The notes: generated from the letters alone by a model not told the origin. A stretch of 64,000 nt of DNA from Methylobacterium thuringiense (GCF_022179645.1 NZ_BPRA01000001.1:62001-126000); one strand, 5' to 3'; positions 27,549-38,096 are shown, counted from the stretch's first letter. Made by a program: numbers and translations.

Positions 27549-27710
27549 CGCATCTGCGAGATTCCGCGCAATTCCATGCTGCCATGCGGTTGCCGCTCGG
27601 CATGGCTGCCATAAGTCGGGGGACGGAACCGGTTGCCGCGGCAGGCCTTCTGCAAACACGCAGATTTCCGGATCCGGCGATGTCTTCATGAGAACAGGGA
27701 TCACGGCCTG

Positions 27711-29519
27711 ATGCGGCGCAGCCATGCGATGGCCTACGGCAGCGAATTGACCGGGGACGGTGGTGCCCGCTTCGCGCTTTGGGCGCCCACCGCGAAGGAC
27801 GTGGTGCTGACACTGAACGGTGCCGATCACCCGATCCCGGATGTCGGCGACGGCTGGCGCCGGACCGAGGTGACGGTGGTCGAGGCCGGTGCGCGCTACG
27901 GCTTCCGCATCGACGGTGATCTCGTCGTCCCCGATCCCGCTTCGCGCTTCCAGCCCGACGACGTCTCGGGCCTGAGCGAGCTGATCGACCCCGCCGCCTA
28001 TGTCTGGGCCGATGGGGCCTGGACCGGCCGGCCCTGGGAAGAGGCGGTGATCTACGAGCTTCACGTCGGCACCGCGACGCCCGAGGGAACCTATGCGGCG
28101 CTCGAAGCCCGGCTCGACGACCTCGTCGATCTCGGCATCACCGCCATCGAGCTGCTGCCCCTCGCCGACTTCAAGGGCACCCGGAACTGGGGCTACGACG
28201 GTGTGCTGCCCTATGCGCCCGACGCCGTCTATGGCCGCCCGGACGAACTCAAGCACCTGATCGACACGGCCCACGGCAAGGGCCTGATGGTGATGCTCGA
28301 CTGCGTCTACAATCACTTCGGCCCGGCCGGGAATTACCTACACGCCTACGCCAAGAGCTTCTTCACCGAGCGCCACCAGACCCCGTGGGGCGCCGGCATC
28401 AACTTCGACGGCAAGGAGAGCGGACGCACGGTTCGCGACTACTTCATCGAAAACGCGCTCTACTGGCTGGAAGAGTACCACTTCGACGGCATCCGCTTCG
28501 ACGCGGTGCACGCCATCCTCGACGACTCCGACAAACACTTCATCGGCGAACTCGCCGAGACGATTCGCGAAAAGCTGCCGGGTCGCCACATCCACCTCGT
28601 CCTCGAAAACGAAGCGAACCAGGCCCGGTGGCTGGAACGCGACGCCGACGCCAAGCCGATCCAGCACAGCGCGCAATGGGCGGACGACCTGCACCATTGC
28701 TGGCACGTGCTGCTGACGGGCGAGGACGCGGGCTACTACGAAAGCTTCGCGGACAAGCCGGTGCAGCACCTCGCGCGCTGCCTCGCCGAGGGATTTGCGT
28801 ATCAGGGCGAGCCGTTCAAAACGCTGGACAACCATCCGCGCGGAGAGCCCTCGGGCCACCTGCCGCCCTCCGCTTTCGTCACCTTCCTCCAGAATCACGA
28901 TCAGGTCGGCAACCGGGCGCTCGGCGAGCGCCTGAGCCAACTGTCCGACCCCGAGAAGCTGGCGCTTGCCCGCGCTGGCCTGCTGCTGGCGCCGCAGATT
29001 CCGATGCTCTGGATGGGCGAGGAATGGTCGGCCACAGCGCCGTTCCTGTTCTTCGTCGATTTCGCGCCGGATGAAGAGCTGAACAAGGCCGTCCGCGAGG
29101 GCCGCCGCCGCGAGTTCAAGAGTTTTGCCGCGTTTGCCGACGACACGTCGGTGATCCCCGACCCGACCGAGGCCAAGACGTTCGACGACTCGAAGATCGA
29201 CTGGGAGGAATCCGAAAAAGGTCCGCATCGCGGCGTCTGGGCTGACACCCGCAATCTCTTGCAGATCCGCCACCAGACCGTGGTGCCGTTGACCAAGACG
29301 GCGTTTCGCGGAGCCGAAGCCAAGCTGCCGGCGCCCGGCGTGATCGACTGCACGTGGCGCTTCGAGGCCGGGACGCTGCGCTTCGTCGCCAATGTCGGCA
29401 CCGACGAGTATTCGGCGTCGAGCGAGGGCGGTCAGGTGATCTGGTCGAGCGCCCTGTCGCGGGAGGCGCTGCAATTGCCGCCCTGGACCGGTGTGTTCCT
29501 GGTTGGAGCACCGGCATGA
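27711..29519 (+). CDS. treZ: Malto-oligosyltrehalose trehalohydrolase
   Basis: A 602-residue GH13 enzyme that releases trehalose from malto-oligosyltrehalose made by TreY; cytoplasmic. The N-terminal beta-sandwich (FALWAPTAKDVVLTLNG) precedes the barrel. Catalytic residues are visible: nucleophile Asp in GIRFDAVHAI (about residue 261), acid Glu in LVLENEANQARWL (about 297) and the third acid in FLQNHDQVGNRA (about 396). Length fits the family. ATG 27711 is chosen as the first start after AGGGA; ATG 27729 is an alternative. The stop codon TGA overlaps the ATG of the malQ-treY gene (ATGA), so the partner enzymes are translationally coupled. First gene of the trehalose/glycogen cluster. Confidence 0.95.
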   Translation: MRRSHAMAYGSELTGDGGARFALWAPTAKDVVLTLNGADHPIPDVGDGWRRTEVTVVEAGARYGFRIDGDLVVPDPASRFQPDDVSGLSELIDPAAYVWADGAWTGRPWEEAVIYELHVGTATPEGTYAALEARLDDLVDLGITAIELLPLADFKGTRNWGYDGVLPYAPDAVYGRPDELKHLIDTAHGKGLMVMLDCVYNHFGPAGNYLHAYAKSFFTERHQTPWGAGINFDGKESGRTVRDYFIENALYWLEEYHFDGIRFDAVHAILDDSDKHFIGELAETIREKLPGRHIHLVLENEANQARWLERDADAKPIQHSAQWADDLHHCWHVLLTGEDAGYYESFADKPVQHLARCLAEGFAYQGEPFKTLDNHPRGEPSGHLPPSAFVTFLQNHDQVGNRALGERLSQLSDPEKLALARAGLLLAPQIPMLWMGEEWSATAPFLFFVDFAPDEELNKAVREGRRREFKSFAAFADDTSVIPDPTEAKTFDDSKIDWEESEKGPHRGVWADTRNLLQIRHQTVVPLTKTAFRGAEAKLPAPGVIDCTWRFEAGTLRFVANVGTDEYSASSEGGQVIWSSALSREALQLPPWTGVFLVGAPA

Positions 29520-32500
29520 GCGAGCACCTGACCCGGCTCGCCGACCTCGTCGGCATCGCCAGCGGCTATACCGACGCCTTCGGCAACGCCGTCGAGACCT
29601 CGAACGAGACCCGCTGCGGCATGCTCGCGGCCCTCGGCTTCGCCATGGCCACCGACGATGAGATTGCGAAAAGCCTCGCAAGCGTCGAGGCACTCCGCAA
29701 CGGGCTGATTCCGCCGCTTCTGCCGGCGGAAGCGCGCCGCGCGTTGCGCGTGCCGGTCCTGGCCGACAGCACGGCCGGCTCGATCATCTGGCGTCTGCTC
29801 GACGAGCGCGGTCACGCCGTCGAAGGTCGTGCCGCTCTCTCGGCATCTGACGCCGGTCCGGGTTTCGACTTGCCGCCCCAGACGCCCGGCTATCACCACC
29901 TCACGGTGACTTTGGGCGACCGAAAGGCACAGGCCTGGATCATCGCCGCGCCGCAGCGCTGCTGGCGGCCGCGGGCCTATGCCGAGGAGGGTGCCCGCGA
30001 TTGGGGCCTTGCCGCCCAGCTCTATGGCCTGCGCTCGCCGCACAATCTCGGCATCGGCACCTTCGCCGATGCCGGCCGCGCCGCTGCCGATGCGGGCCTG
30101 CGCGGTGCGTCGTTCCTGGGGTTAAGCCCGGTCCACGCGCTCTTCCCGACTGATCGCGAAAAGATTTCGCCCTACTCGCCCTCGTCGCGGCTCTTCCTCG
30201 AGACGCTCTACATCGAGCCGGGCGCGCTGCCGGGCTTCGTCGGCAGCCGCGCCGAAACGATCCTCGACGCGATGCGTCCGCGCCTCGACGCCCTCCGCGA
30301 CGCCACGCTCGTCGATCACGCCGGCATCTGGGAGGTGCTCTCACCGGTGCTCGAGGCGCTCTGGCCGGAATCGGCCGCGCGCGCCGGCACGGATGCCGGC
30401 TTTGCCGCCTTTCGCAGCGAGGGCGGTGAAAACCTCGAATCCCACGCGACTTTCGAGACGCTGTCCGAGCGTTTCACGGCAGAGGGTGCGCATTGGCTTG
30501 GCGAGTGGCCGGAGGCGTTCCGGCGTGCCGGTACGCCGGAAGTCCGTGCCTTCGCGGAGAAGAACGCCGAGCGCGTCAGCTTCCACATCTGGCTGCAATA
30601 CCTTGCCGACCTGCAGCTCAAGCATGCGTCGCAGGCCGCACGCGATGCCGGCATGCGTATCGGCCTCTATCGCGATCTCGCCGTCGGCGCCGATCGCGGC
30701 GGCTCCGAGATCTGGTCGCATCCCGAGCGCTTCGCCAACGGCGTCTCGATCGGCGCGCCGCCGGATCTGCTCGCTCCGAAGGGCCAGGATTGGGGCCTTC
30801 CGGCCTTCCATCCGCTCGAACTCGAGCGCGACGGCCTCAGGGCGTTCCGCGATCTGGTCCAGGCCAACATGCGCCATGCTGGCGCAATCCGGATCGACCA
30901 CGCCTTCCAGCTGGCGCGGCTGTTTCTGATTCCGCTCGGCCAGTCGGCGCGGGCTGGTGCCTATGTGGCGATGCCGTTCGAACCGATGCTCGCGGTGCTG
31001 CGCCTGGAGAGCCACCGCTCGAAATGCCTCGTCATCGCCGAAGACCTCGGCACGGCCCCGGAGGGCTTTTCCGATGCGCTGATGGTGGCGGGCATCCTGA
31101 GTTACCGCATCCTCGCCTTCGAGCGGCAGGACGGCGGTGCCTTCAAGCCGCCGGCCGCCTATCCGCACGATGCGTTGACCGCGATCACCACGCACGACCT
31201 GCCGACGTTCCTGGGCTGGTGGCGCGGCGTCGACACTGACACGCGCCAGTCGCTCGGTCTCTACGATTCCGAGCGAGCCGACGCCGAACGGGCCGAACGG
31301 GTCACCGAGCGCCGCCGTCTGGCCGAAGCGCTGCATTCCGAGCAGCTGCTCACCGGCGCCGAACCACCCGATGCCGCTCCCTTCGAGGCCGCCGCCCGAT
31401 ACCTCGCCCGCGCGCCCTCGATCCTGACGGCCGTCCAGTACGAGGACGTCGTCTCCGAGCTCGCTCAGGCCAACGTGCCGGGCTCGACCGAAGGCCACCC
31501 CAACTGGCGGCGCAAGCTCGACCGGACGCTGGAGGCCATCGCCGCCCCCGGCGGTCCGCTCGCCAAGCTCGCGGCCTCGCTCGCCGACGAGGATCGCGGC
31601 CCGCGCTCGGGCGCCGCGCGTCTCAGTTCGGCCCCGCCGCGCGCGACCTACCGGTTGCAGTTCCACGAGGGCTTCACCTTCGCGGATGCGCAAGAGATCG
31701 TGCCGTATCTGGCGAAACTCGGGATCAGCCACGTCTATGCCTCGCCACTGCAGATGGCGCGACCCGGCTCGACCCATGGCTACGACATCGTCGATCACTC
31801 GCAGATCAACCCGGAGATCGGCGGCGAGGCCGGCTTCATCGCCTTCTCCGACGCGCTGCAGGCAGAGGGGCTGAAGCTCCTCGTCGACATCGTACCCAAC
31901 CACATGGGCGTCGGCGGCGCCGACAATCCGTGGTGGCTCTCGGTGCTCGAATGGGGCGGCCTGTCGCCCTTCGCGCATGCCTTCGACATCGACTGGGAGC
32001 GCCTCGGCGCGAACCGCAAGCTCGTGATCCCGTTCCTCGGCGAGCGCTACGGCGATGCCCTGGAGCAGGGCCATCTCGAACTGAAGTTCGACGAGGCGGC
32101 CGGCGCTTTCAGCGTCTGGCACTACGAGCACCAGTTCCCGATCTGCCCGCTGCAATATCCGACGATCCTGAACCGCGCGCTGGCCGCGCTCGGCGAGATC
32201 GGCGACGACCCGTCGGCCGACGTGCTCGCCATCTCCGAGCGCCTACGCGGCATGAACGCGGAGACCAGTCTCGACCGCCGCCGCGCGCTGCCGGCCGAGG
32301 CCGAGGGCCTGAAGCAGGATCTCGCCGACGCCGTGCGCGCCTCGCCGCAGATCGCAGCAGCGATCTACCGGGCGCTGCAACTTCTCAACGGTAACAAAGA
32401 CTATCCCGACACGTTCGGGCCGCTGCACCGATTGCTGGAGAGCCAATCCTACCGGCTCGCCCATTGGCGGATCGCGTCGAGCGACATCAACTATCGCCGC

Positions 32501-34429
32501 TTCTTCGACGTGAACTCGCTTGCTGGCCTGCGTGTCGAGAAGTCGGACATCTTCCAGAAGTCGCACGCCCTGCTGTTCCGCCTCGTCGCCGAGGGTCGGA
32601 TCGACGGTCTGCGCATCGACCACATCGACGGTCTCGCCGACCCGCTCGGCTATGCCCGCGCATTGCAGGCCGCCGTCGGCCCCGGATTCTACGTGGTGGT
32701 CGAAAAGATTCTCGAGCCGGGGGAAAAGCTGCGCCCTTGGCCGGTCGCCGGCACCACCGGCTACGACGTGCTGAACCAGCTCGACGGTCTCCACGTCGAT
32801 CAGGCGCTGAAGCCGCGGATCAAGCGCTTCTACGAATGGGCCACCGGCGTCGACGAGCCCTACAAGTTCCAGCTTCGCGCGGCGAAGGCCGAGATCCTCG
32901 AGATCAGTTTCGCCAGCGAGCTCGAAGTGCTCGCCGCCGACCTGAAGGAGATCGCGGACGCCGACCGGCGCACCCGCGACTTCTCGATGAACGCGATCCG
33001 GCGCGCGCTGATCGAGATCATCGCCCGCTTCCCGACCTATCGCAGCTACTTGGCCGGCGATCTCGACGAGAGCGACGTCGAAGTCGAGGACGTGACGCTG
33101 ATCGAGACCACGGTGCGCAAGGCTAAGCGCTGGAGTGCGTTGCCGGACCGCTCTGTGCACAACTTCGCTGCCGATGCGCTGATCGGGCGGATCGATACGA
33201 CGGGCACCGCCCGTCCCGATCCGCGGGTGATCCTGCGCTTCCGCCGCCGCTTCCAGCAGCTCACCGGCCCGGTCATGGCCAAGAGCCTGGAGGATACGCT
33301 GTTCTACCGCTTCAGCGAGCTTTTGGCGCTGAACGAGGTCGGCGGAGATCCGGGCGAGTACGGCATCGACGTACCCCACTTCCATGCGCTCCAGGCCGCC
33401 CGCGCCCGCGACTGGCCGAACGCGATGATCACGACGGCGACGCACGACACCAAGCGCGGCGAGGATGCCCGCTCGCGCCAGCTCGCGCTGTCGGAGCTGC
33501 CCGAAGAGTGGGCCCGCGCCTGGGATGCCTGGCGCCGCGCCGCGACGCCGCATCTCGCCACCATCGAGGATGAACCGGCGCCCGACCGCAACGACCAGTG
33601 GATGTTCCTTCAGGCGATCCTCGGGGCGTGGCCGCTCGAACTGCTGGACGGCGACGACGCGGGCGCGATCGAAGACTTCCGCAAGCGCCTCGACGCCTAC
33701 GCCGAGAAGGCCTTACGCGAGGCCAAGCGGTTCTCGAGCTGGGTCAACGTCGACGAGGCCTACGAGGGCGCGGTGCATGCGCTCTTCGCCAAGCTGATCG
33801 CGCCGGGCTCGGATTTCCTGGCTCGTACGCGGCCCTTCGCCAAGCGCCTTGCCCATCTCGGCATGATCGCCGGGCTCGGCCGCACGGTGCTGAAGGCGAC
33901 GCTACCGGGCATCCCAGACATCTATCAGGGCACCGAATTCTGGGACTTTTCGTTCGTCGATCCCGACAACCGGCGGCCGGTCGATTACGGCGCGCGTGCC
34001 GGTGCGCTATCCGAACAGGGTGCGCCCGCCGAACTTCTGGCGCACTGGACGGACGGCCGTGTGAAACAGGCGACGCTGACGAAGCTGCTCGCAGACCGGG
34101 CCGACAGGCCGGCCTTCTACGCCGATGCCGGCTATCAGGCCGTCGCAGCTTCCGGGGAGCATGCAGACCACGTCGTCGCGTTCCTCCGATCGGAGAACGG
34201 CGGCGGAGAGGGCGATCTGCTGGTGGCCGTTCCGCGCCTCGTTGCCCGTCTCGTCGGCGACACTGTGTGGTCGGCTGAAGCGTTCGGGGGAACGCATCTG
34301 CCGGTGGCGGAGGGTAGCCGCTGGACCGACATCGTCGGCGGCGCCAGCCACGCATCGGAGAACGGGCGTCTCGATCTCGGCACGCTGTTCGATGCGCTGC
34401 CCTACGCCGTGTTGAAGCGAACCGCCTGA
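29516..34429 (+). CDS. Fusion of 4-alpha-glucanotransferase (MalQ) and malto-oligosyltrehalose synthase (TreY)
   Basis: A 1637-residue two-enzyme protein. Residues 1 to about 690 are a GH77 amylomaltase: CWRPRAYAEEGARDWGLAAQLYGL, LSPVHALFP, nucleophile Asp in IRIDHAFQLARL (about 461), Glu in VIAEDLGTAPEG (about 508) and THDLPTFLGWW (about 560). Residues about 705-1637 are TreY: ATYRLQFHEGFTF opening, YASPLQMARPGSTHGYD, Asp in LRIDHIDGL (about 1033), Glu in VVVEKIL (about 1062) and TATHDTKR (about 1310). MalQ disproportionates maltodextrins, and TreY turns the reducing end of a chain into a trehalosyl unit. Fusing them lets short products be re-lengthened for another round (inference). Starts in an ATGA overlap with treZ. 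Confidence 0.93.
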   Translation: MSEHLTRLADLVGIASGYTDAFGNAVETSNETRCGMLAALGFAMATDDEIAKSLASVEALRNGLIPPLLPAEARRALRVPVLADSTAGSIIWRLLDERGHAVEGRAALSASDAGPGFDLPPQTPGYHHLTVTLGDRKAQAWIIAAPQRCWRPRAYAEEGARDWGLAAQLYGLRSPHNLGIGTFADAGRAAADAGLRGASFLGLSPVHALFPTDREKISPYSPSSRLFLETLYIEPGALPGFVGSRAETILDAMRPRLDALRDATLVDHAGIWEVLSPVLEALWPESAARAGTDAGFAAFRSEGGENLESHATFETLSERFTAEGAHWLGEWPEAFRRAGTPEVRAFAEKNAERVSFHIWLQYLADLQLKHASQAARDAGMRIGLYRDLAVGADRGGSEIWSHPERFANGVSIGAPPDLLAPKGQDWGLPAFHPLELERDGLRAFRDLVQANMRHAGAIRIDHAFQLARLFLIPLGQSARAGAYVAMPFEPMLAVLRLESHRSKCLVIAEDLGTAPEGFSDALMVAGILSYRILAFERQDGGAFKPPAAYPHDALTAITTHDLPTFLGWWRGVDTDTRQSLGLYDSERADAERAERVTERRRLAEALHSEQLLTGAEPPDAAPFEAAARYLARAPSILTAVQYEDVVSELAQANVPGSTEGHPNWRRKLDRTLEAIAAPGGPLAKLAASLADEDRGPRSGAARLSSAPPRATYRLQFHEGFTFADAQEIVPYLAKLGISHVYASPLQMARPGSTHGYDIVDHSQINPEIGGEAGFIAFSDALQAEGLKLLVDIVPNHMGVGGADNPWWLSVLEWGGLSPFAHAFDIDWERLGANRKLVIPFLGERYGDALEQGHLELKFDEAAGAFSVWHYEHQFPICPLQYPTILNRALAALGEIGDDPSADVLAISERLRGMNAETSLDRRRALPAEAEGLKQDLADAVRASPQIAAAIYRALQLLNGNKDYPDTFGPLHRLLESQSYRLAHWRIASSDINYRRFFDVNSLAGLRVEKSDIFQKSHALLFRLVAEGRIDGLRIDHIDGLADPLGYARALQAAVGPGFYVVVEKILEPGEKLRPWPVAGTTGYDVLNQLDGLHVDQALKPRIKRFYEWATGVDEPYKFQLRAAKAEILEISFASELEVLAADLKEIADADRRTRDFSMNAIRRALIEIIARFPTYRSYLAGDLDESDVEVEDVTLIETTVRKAKRWSALPDRSVHNFAADALIGRIDTTGTARPDPRVILRFRRRFQQLTGPVMAKSLEDTLFYRFSELLALNEVGGDPGEYGIDVPHFHALQAARARDWPNAMITTATHDTKRGEDARSRQLALSELPEEWARAWDAWRRAATPHLATIEDEPAPDRNDQWMFLQAILGAWPLELLDGDDAGAIEDFRKRLDAYAEKALREAKRFSSWVNVDEAYEGAVHALFAKLIAPGSDFLARTRPFAKRLAHLGMIAGLGRTVLKATLPGIPDIYQGTEFWDFSFVDPDNRRPVDYGARAGALSEQGAPAELLAHWTDGRVKQATLTKLLADRADRPAFYADAGYQAVAASGEHADHVVAFLRSENGGGEGDLLVAVPRLVARLVGDTVWSAEAFGGTHLPVAEGSRWTDIVGGASHASENGRLDLGTLFDALPYAVLKRTA

Positions 34430-34613
34430 GCCTGACCGACTTATACCAGTGGCTTTCGAGGCTTTGCCCCGGAAGCCATCCGCCGCGCGAGCGGCGATGC
34501 GCAGTTGCGCTTGCCAACGGCCGATCGCTCGATGAGCCGATCTCTCTACGGCCGCCGGTATCACCACCATGTCACGACGACACGCCAAAGACGCGTGCCG
34601 AGGGAGGCCGACC

Positions 34614-37600
34614 ATGAACGCACCGACCACGCCTAAGAGCGCCGCAACGCGCACCGACGCCGGAACGGTGGGATTGCCGGCCGCGCTGGCGCCGCGCGCC
34701 GAAGGTCCGCGGATCTACAACCTGTTTCCGCTCCTCGTCGGCACGGTCTCGGCCTGGACGGCGGAACTCCCGCGCATCGCCGGCCTCGGCTTCGACTGGA
34801 TCTACCTCAATCCGTTCCACCAGACCGGCGGCTCGCGCAGCCTCTACGCCGTGCAGGACCCCGACCGTCTCGACGAGCGCTTTCGCGACATCGACGGAAC
34901 CTCGGACGACGAGCAGATCGTCCGCTTCTGCCGCGCGGCCGAGGCGCAGGGCGTCGCCGTGATGACCGATCTCGTGGTGAACCACACCGCCGACAACGCC
35001 CGCCTGCTGCAGGAGCGGCCCGAGTTGTTCATGCGCGACGGCGAGGGAAAGCCGGTCAGCCCCGGTGCCGTCGATCCGGACGATCCTTCGAAGAAGACCG
35101 TCTGGGGCGACCTGATCGAGCTCGACTACCATTCCGAGCACGCGCGCCACGAACTGACGCGCATCTTCGATGCCTACATCGCCAAGCTCCAGGGCCTCGG
35201 CGTGCGTGGCTTCCGCTGCGATGCCGCCTACAAGGTGCCGGCCGAGGTTTGGCGGGCGCTGATCGAAGCCACCAAGACGCGTGAGCCGGCGACCTTGTTC
35301 GCCGCCGAGACGCTCGGCTGCACCTTCGAGGAGGCGCAGGCGACGGCCGGCGCCGGCTTCGACTACCTGTTCAACTCCTTCGCCTGGTGGGATCTCAAGG
35401 CGCCCTGGGCGCTGGAGCAATACGACCGCCTGCGCGTCATCGCGCCGTCGATCGCCTTCCCCGAGAACCACGACATGCCGCGCCTCGCGGCCGGCACGGG
35501 CGGTGGGCCTGAGGCGATCGCCGCGCATCTCAAGACTCGCTACGCGCTCTCGGCCTTCTTCTCGGCCGGCGTGCTGATGCCGATCGGCTACGAGTGGGGC
35601 TATCGCCGCGCGCTGCACGTCGTCGACACGACGCCGGGCTCGCGCGAGCACGATACCGGCATCGATATTTCGGCCTACGTCACCGCGATCAACGCCCTGA
35701 AGGCCGAGCTGCCCTCGGCCAACGTCGAGGGTGCGCAGGCGCGCCTCTCGTCGCCCGACGCGGCCTACGTTGCGCTGTTCCGCACCGATACCGGCCACGC
35801 GGCCTCGGCCACCCATGGCACCCTAGTGCTCTACAACCCAACGAATGCTCCGGTGCCGGTCGATGCCGGCCGGCTGATCGCGCGGACGGGCGGCCGGCTC
35901 GGCGCCTTCGTCGATCGCACGCCCGACGCCGATCCGATCGCCTTCCACCCCGGCGCCGGCATCGACCTGCTGCCGGGCGAACTGCGTATCCTCGCGGCCG
36001 ACGCCCCCAGCGAAAAATCCGCGCCAAAGCCGACATCGCCTGACGGCGAGGGCCGCGTCGTCATCGAGGCGGTGACGCCGGAAATCGATGGCGGCCGATC
36101 GGCGGTGAAGCGGGTCGTCGGCGAGTCCGTGAGCGTCGAGGCCGACATCTTCTCGGACGGCCATGAGATCATCGACGCCGCGGTCCTCTCGCGTATCGTC
36201 GGCGAGAGCGAATGGCGGCGCGACCCGATGGTCTTCGTCGACAACGACCGTTGGGCGGGCCAATTCCCGCTGGAGCGCAACGCCCGCTACGAGTTCACCG
36301 TCGAGGCTTGGCGCGACGGCTTTTCGTCCTGGGCGCGCGACACGCTGAAGAAGCGCGACGCCGGCGTGGATGTGAAGCTGGAGACGGTCGAGGGTGTCGA
36401 ACTCGTCCAAATCGCCGCCGACTTTGCGACGGGGCGTGACAAGGAACGGCTCGCCGCCCTCGTTTCCGCTCTCGCCGCCGAGCAGGAAGCCTCGCCCGCT
36501 GTCCTCGACAAAATCCTGGCGCCGGATTCGGCTGCCCTGATCCGGCGCAACGCCGAGCGCGTGAACCTCTCGCGTTATCCGGTCGACATACCTGTCATCG
36601 CCGATCGACTCGCGGCCCGCTTCTCGGCCTGGTACGAGATCTTTCCGCGCTCGCAATCGGGTGATCCGAGCCGGCACGGTACTTTTCAGGACGTGGTCCG
36701 GCGCCTGCCTGAGATCCGCCAGCTCGGGTTCGACGTGCTTTACTTCACGCCGATCCATCCGATTGGCCGCACCAACCGCAAAGGCAAGAACAACACGCTG
36801 AAGGCCGAGCCCGGCGATGTCGGTTCGGTCTACGCCGTCGGCGCGGCCGAGGGCGGCCACGAGGCGGTGCATCCCGAACTCGGCACGCTCGACGATTTCC
36901 GCCAGCTCGTCGCCGCCTCCCATGCTCACGGCATGGAGATCGCCCTCGATTTCGCGATCCAGTGCTCGCCCGATCACCCCTGGATCAAGCAGCATCCGGA
37001 ATGGTTCGAGTGGCGGCCCGACGGCACGTTGAAATTCGCCGAGAACCCTCCGAAGAAGTACGAGGACATCTCGAACGTCAGCTTCTACGGCGGTGCGCTG
37101 CCAGGGCTCTGGACCGAGCTTCGCGACATCGTGATGGGCTGGTGCGCGCTCGGCGTCCGGATCTTCCGCGTCGACAACCCTCACACCAAGCCGATCCCGT
37201 TCTGGGAGTGGATGTTGCGCGAGGTGAACGGCCGCTATCCCGACGCGATCTTTTTGGCCGAGGCCTTCACCCGGCCTAAGATGATGAAGAAGCTCGCCAA
37301 GGCCGGCTATCAGCAGAGCTACACCTACTTCACTTGGCGCAACACGAAGCAGGAACTCATCGACTACTCGGTCGAGCTCGCCGGCGAGATGGGCGAGTAC
37401 TACCGCCCGAACTTCTTCGGCAACACGCCGGACATCAATCCGTACTATCTGCAGACCAGCGGCCGGCCGGGATTCGTGGTGCGGGCGACCCTCGCGGCGA
37501 CGCTCTCCTCGGTCTACGGCATCTATAGCGGCTTCGAGCTGTGCGAGGCCGCGCCCTATCCCGGCAAGGAAGAGTACCTTCACTCGGAAAAGTATGAGTT

Positions 37601-37997
37601 GAAGGCCTGGGACGAGGATCGGCCCGGCAACATCCGCGAGCATATCGTCAAGCTCAACCAGATCCGTCGCGACAATCCGGCGCTGCAGGACTTCCGCAAC
37701 GTCGTCTTCACCGGCGCCGACAACGCCAACATCATCGCTTACGCCAAGATGACGCCGGATGGCGACAACTGCGTCTTCACGATGGTGAACCTCGACCCGA
37801 AGAGCCGGCAGGAATGCTCCTACGAGATCCCGCTCTGGCTGTTCGGCCAGCCAGATGACGGTGCGCTCGAGGTCGAGGATCTGCTCGAGGGTTACACGTT
37901 CGAACTGCGTGGCCGCGGCCATCGCATCGCCCTCGATCCGGCCGAGCGTTCTTGCGTGATCTGGCGCCTCAGAGTGCCACGGCGGGTTGCGCAATAG
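34614..37997 (+). CDS. glgE: GlgE maltosyltransferase with extra N-terminal GH13 module
   Basis: A 1127-residue protein. The C-terminal part, from about residue 479, is alpha-1,4-glucan:maltose-1-phosphate maltosyltransferase: a DUF3416-like N-domain (IEAVTPEIDGG), then a GH13 barrel with nucleophile Asp in FRVDNPHTKP (about 851), Glu in FLAEAFTRPKM (about 882) and the family segment SGFELCEAAPYPGKEEYLHS. The first ~450 residues are a second GH13 barrel (YNLFPLLVG, FRCDAAYK about 202, AAETLGC about 231, ENHDMPRL about 285), so all three acids are kept and it may be active as an amylase-like enzyme. GlgE alone is about 660 residues. ATG 34614 follows AGGGAGG at six bases. It consumes maltose 1-phosphate from the TreS-kinase fusion encoded next. 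Confidence 0.92.
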   Translation: MNAPTTPKSAATRTDAGTVGLPAALAPRAEGPRIYNLFPLLVGTVSAWTAELPRIAGLGFDWIYLNPFHQTGGSRSLYAVQDPDRLDERFRDIDGTSDDEQIVRFCRAAEAQGVAVMTDLVVNHTADNARLLQERPELFMRDGEGKPVSPGAVDPDDPSKKTVWGDLIELDYHSEHARHELTRIFDAYIAKLQGLGVRGFRCDAAYKVPAEVWRALIEATKTREPATLFAAETLGCTFEEAQATAGAGFDYLFNSFAWWDLKAPWALEQYDRLRVIAPSIAFPENHDMPRLAAGTGGGPEAIAAHLKTRYALSAFFSAGVLMPIGYEWGYRRALHVVDTTPGSREHDTGIDISAYVTAINALKAELPSANVEGAQARLSSPDAAYVALFRTDTGHAASATHGTLVLYNPTNAPVPVDAGRLIARTGGRLGAFVDRTPDADPIAFHPGAGIDLLPGELRILAADAPSEKSAPKPTSPDGEGRVVIEAVTPEIDGGRSAVKRVVGESVSVEADIFSDGHEIIDAAVLSRIVGESEWRRDPMVFVDNDRWAGQFPLERNARYEFTVEAWRDGFSSWARDTLKKRDAGVDVKLETVEGVELVQIAADFATGRDKERLAALVSALAAEQEASPAVLDKILAPDSAALIRRNAERVNLSRYPVDIPVIADRLAARFSAWYEIFPRSQSGDPSRHGTFQDVVRRLPEIRQLGFDVLYFTPIHPIGRTNRKGKNNTLKAEPGDVGSVYAVGAAEGGHEAVHPELGTLDDFRQLVAASHAHGMEIALDFAIQCSPDHPWIKQHPEWFEWRPDGTLKFAENPPKKYEDISNVSFYGGALPGLWTELRDIVMGWCALGVRIFRVDNPHTKPIPFWEWMLREVNGRYPDAIFLAEAFTRPKMMKKLAKAGYQQSYTYFTWRNTKQELIDYSVELAGEMGEYYRPNFFGNTPDINPYYLQTSGRPGFVVRATLAATLSSVYGIYSGFELCEAAPYPGKEEYLHSEKYELKAWDEDRPGNIREHIVKLNQIRRDNPALQDFRNVVFTGADNANIIAYAKMTPDGDNCVFTMVNLDPKSRQECSYEIPLWLFGQPDDGALEVEDLLEGYTFELRGRGHRIALDPAERSCVIWRLRVPRRVAQ

Positions 37998-38096
37998 GTG
38001 CGGGCGTGTAACCCGGTGCGGCGCGACACAGCACGGCCTTTTCAGGTCGCGCTAACGCCAAGATCAGCGGTCAGAACCGCGCTCGCCGCCTTCGTG

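Noticed and set aside
30341-32155. Minus-strand open frame of 604 codons opposite the malQ-treY gene
   Set aside because: Shadow of the plus-strand fusion, which carries all the enzymatic motifs.
35823-37994. Minus-strand open frame of 723 codons opposite glgE
   Set aside because: Antisense shadow; no motif, no ribosome site, and the plus-strand product is unambiguous.
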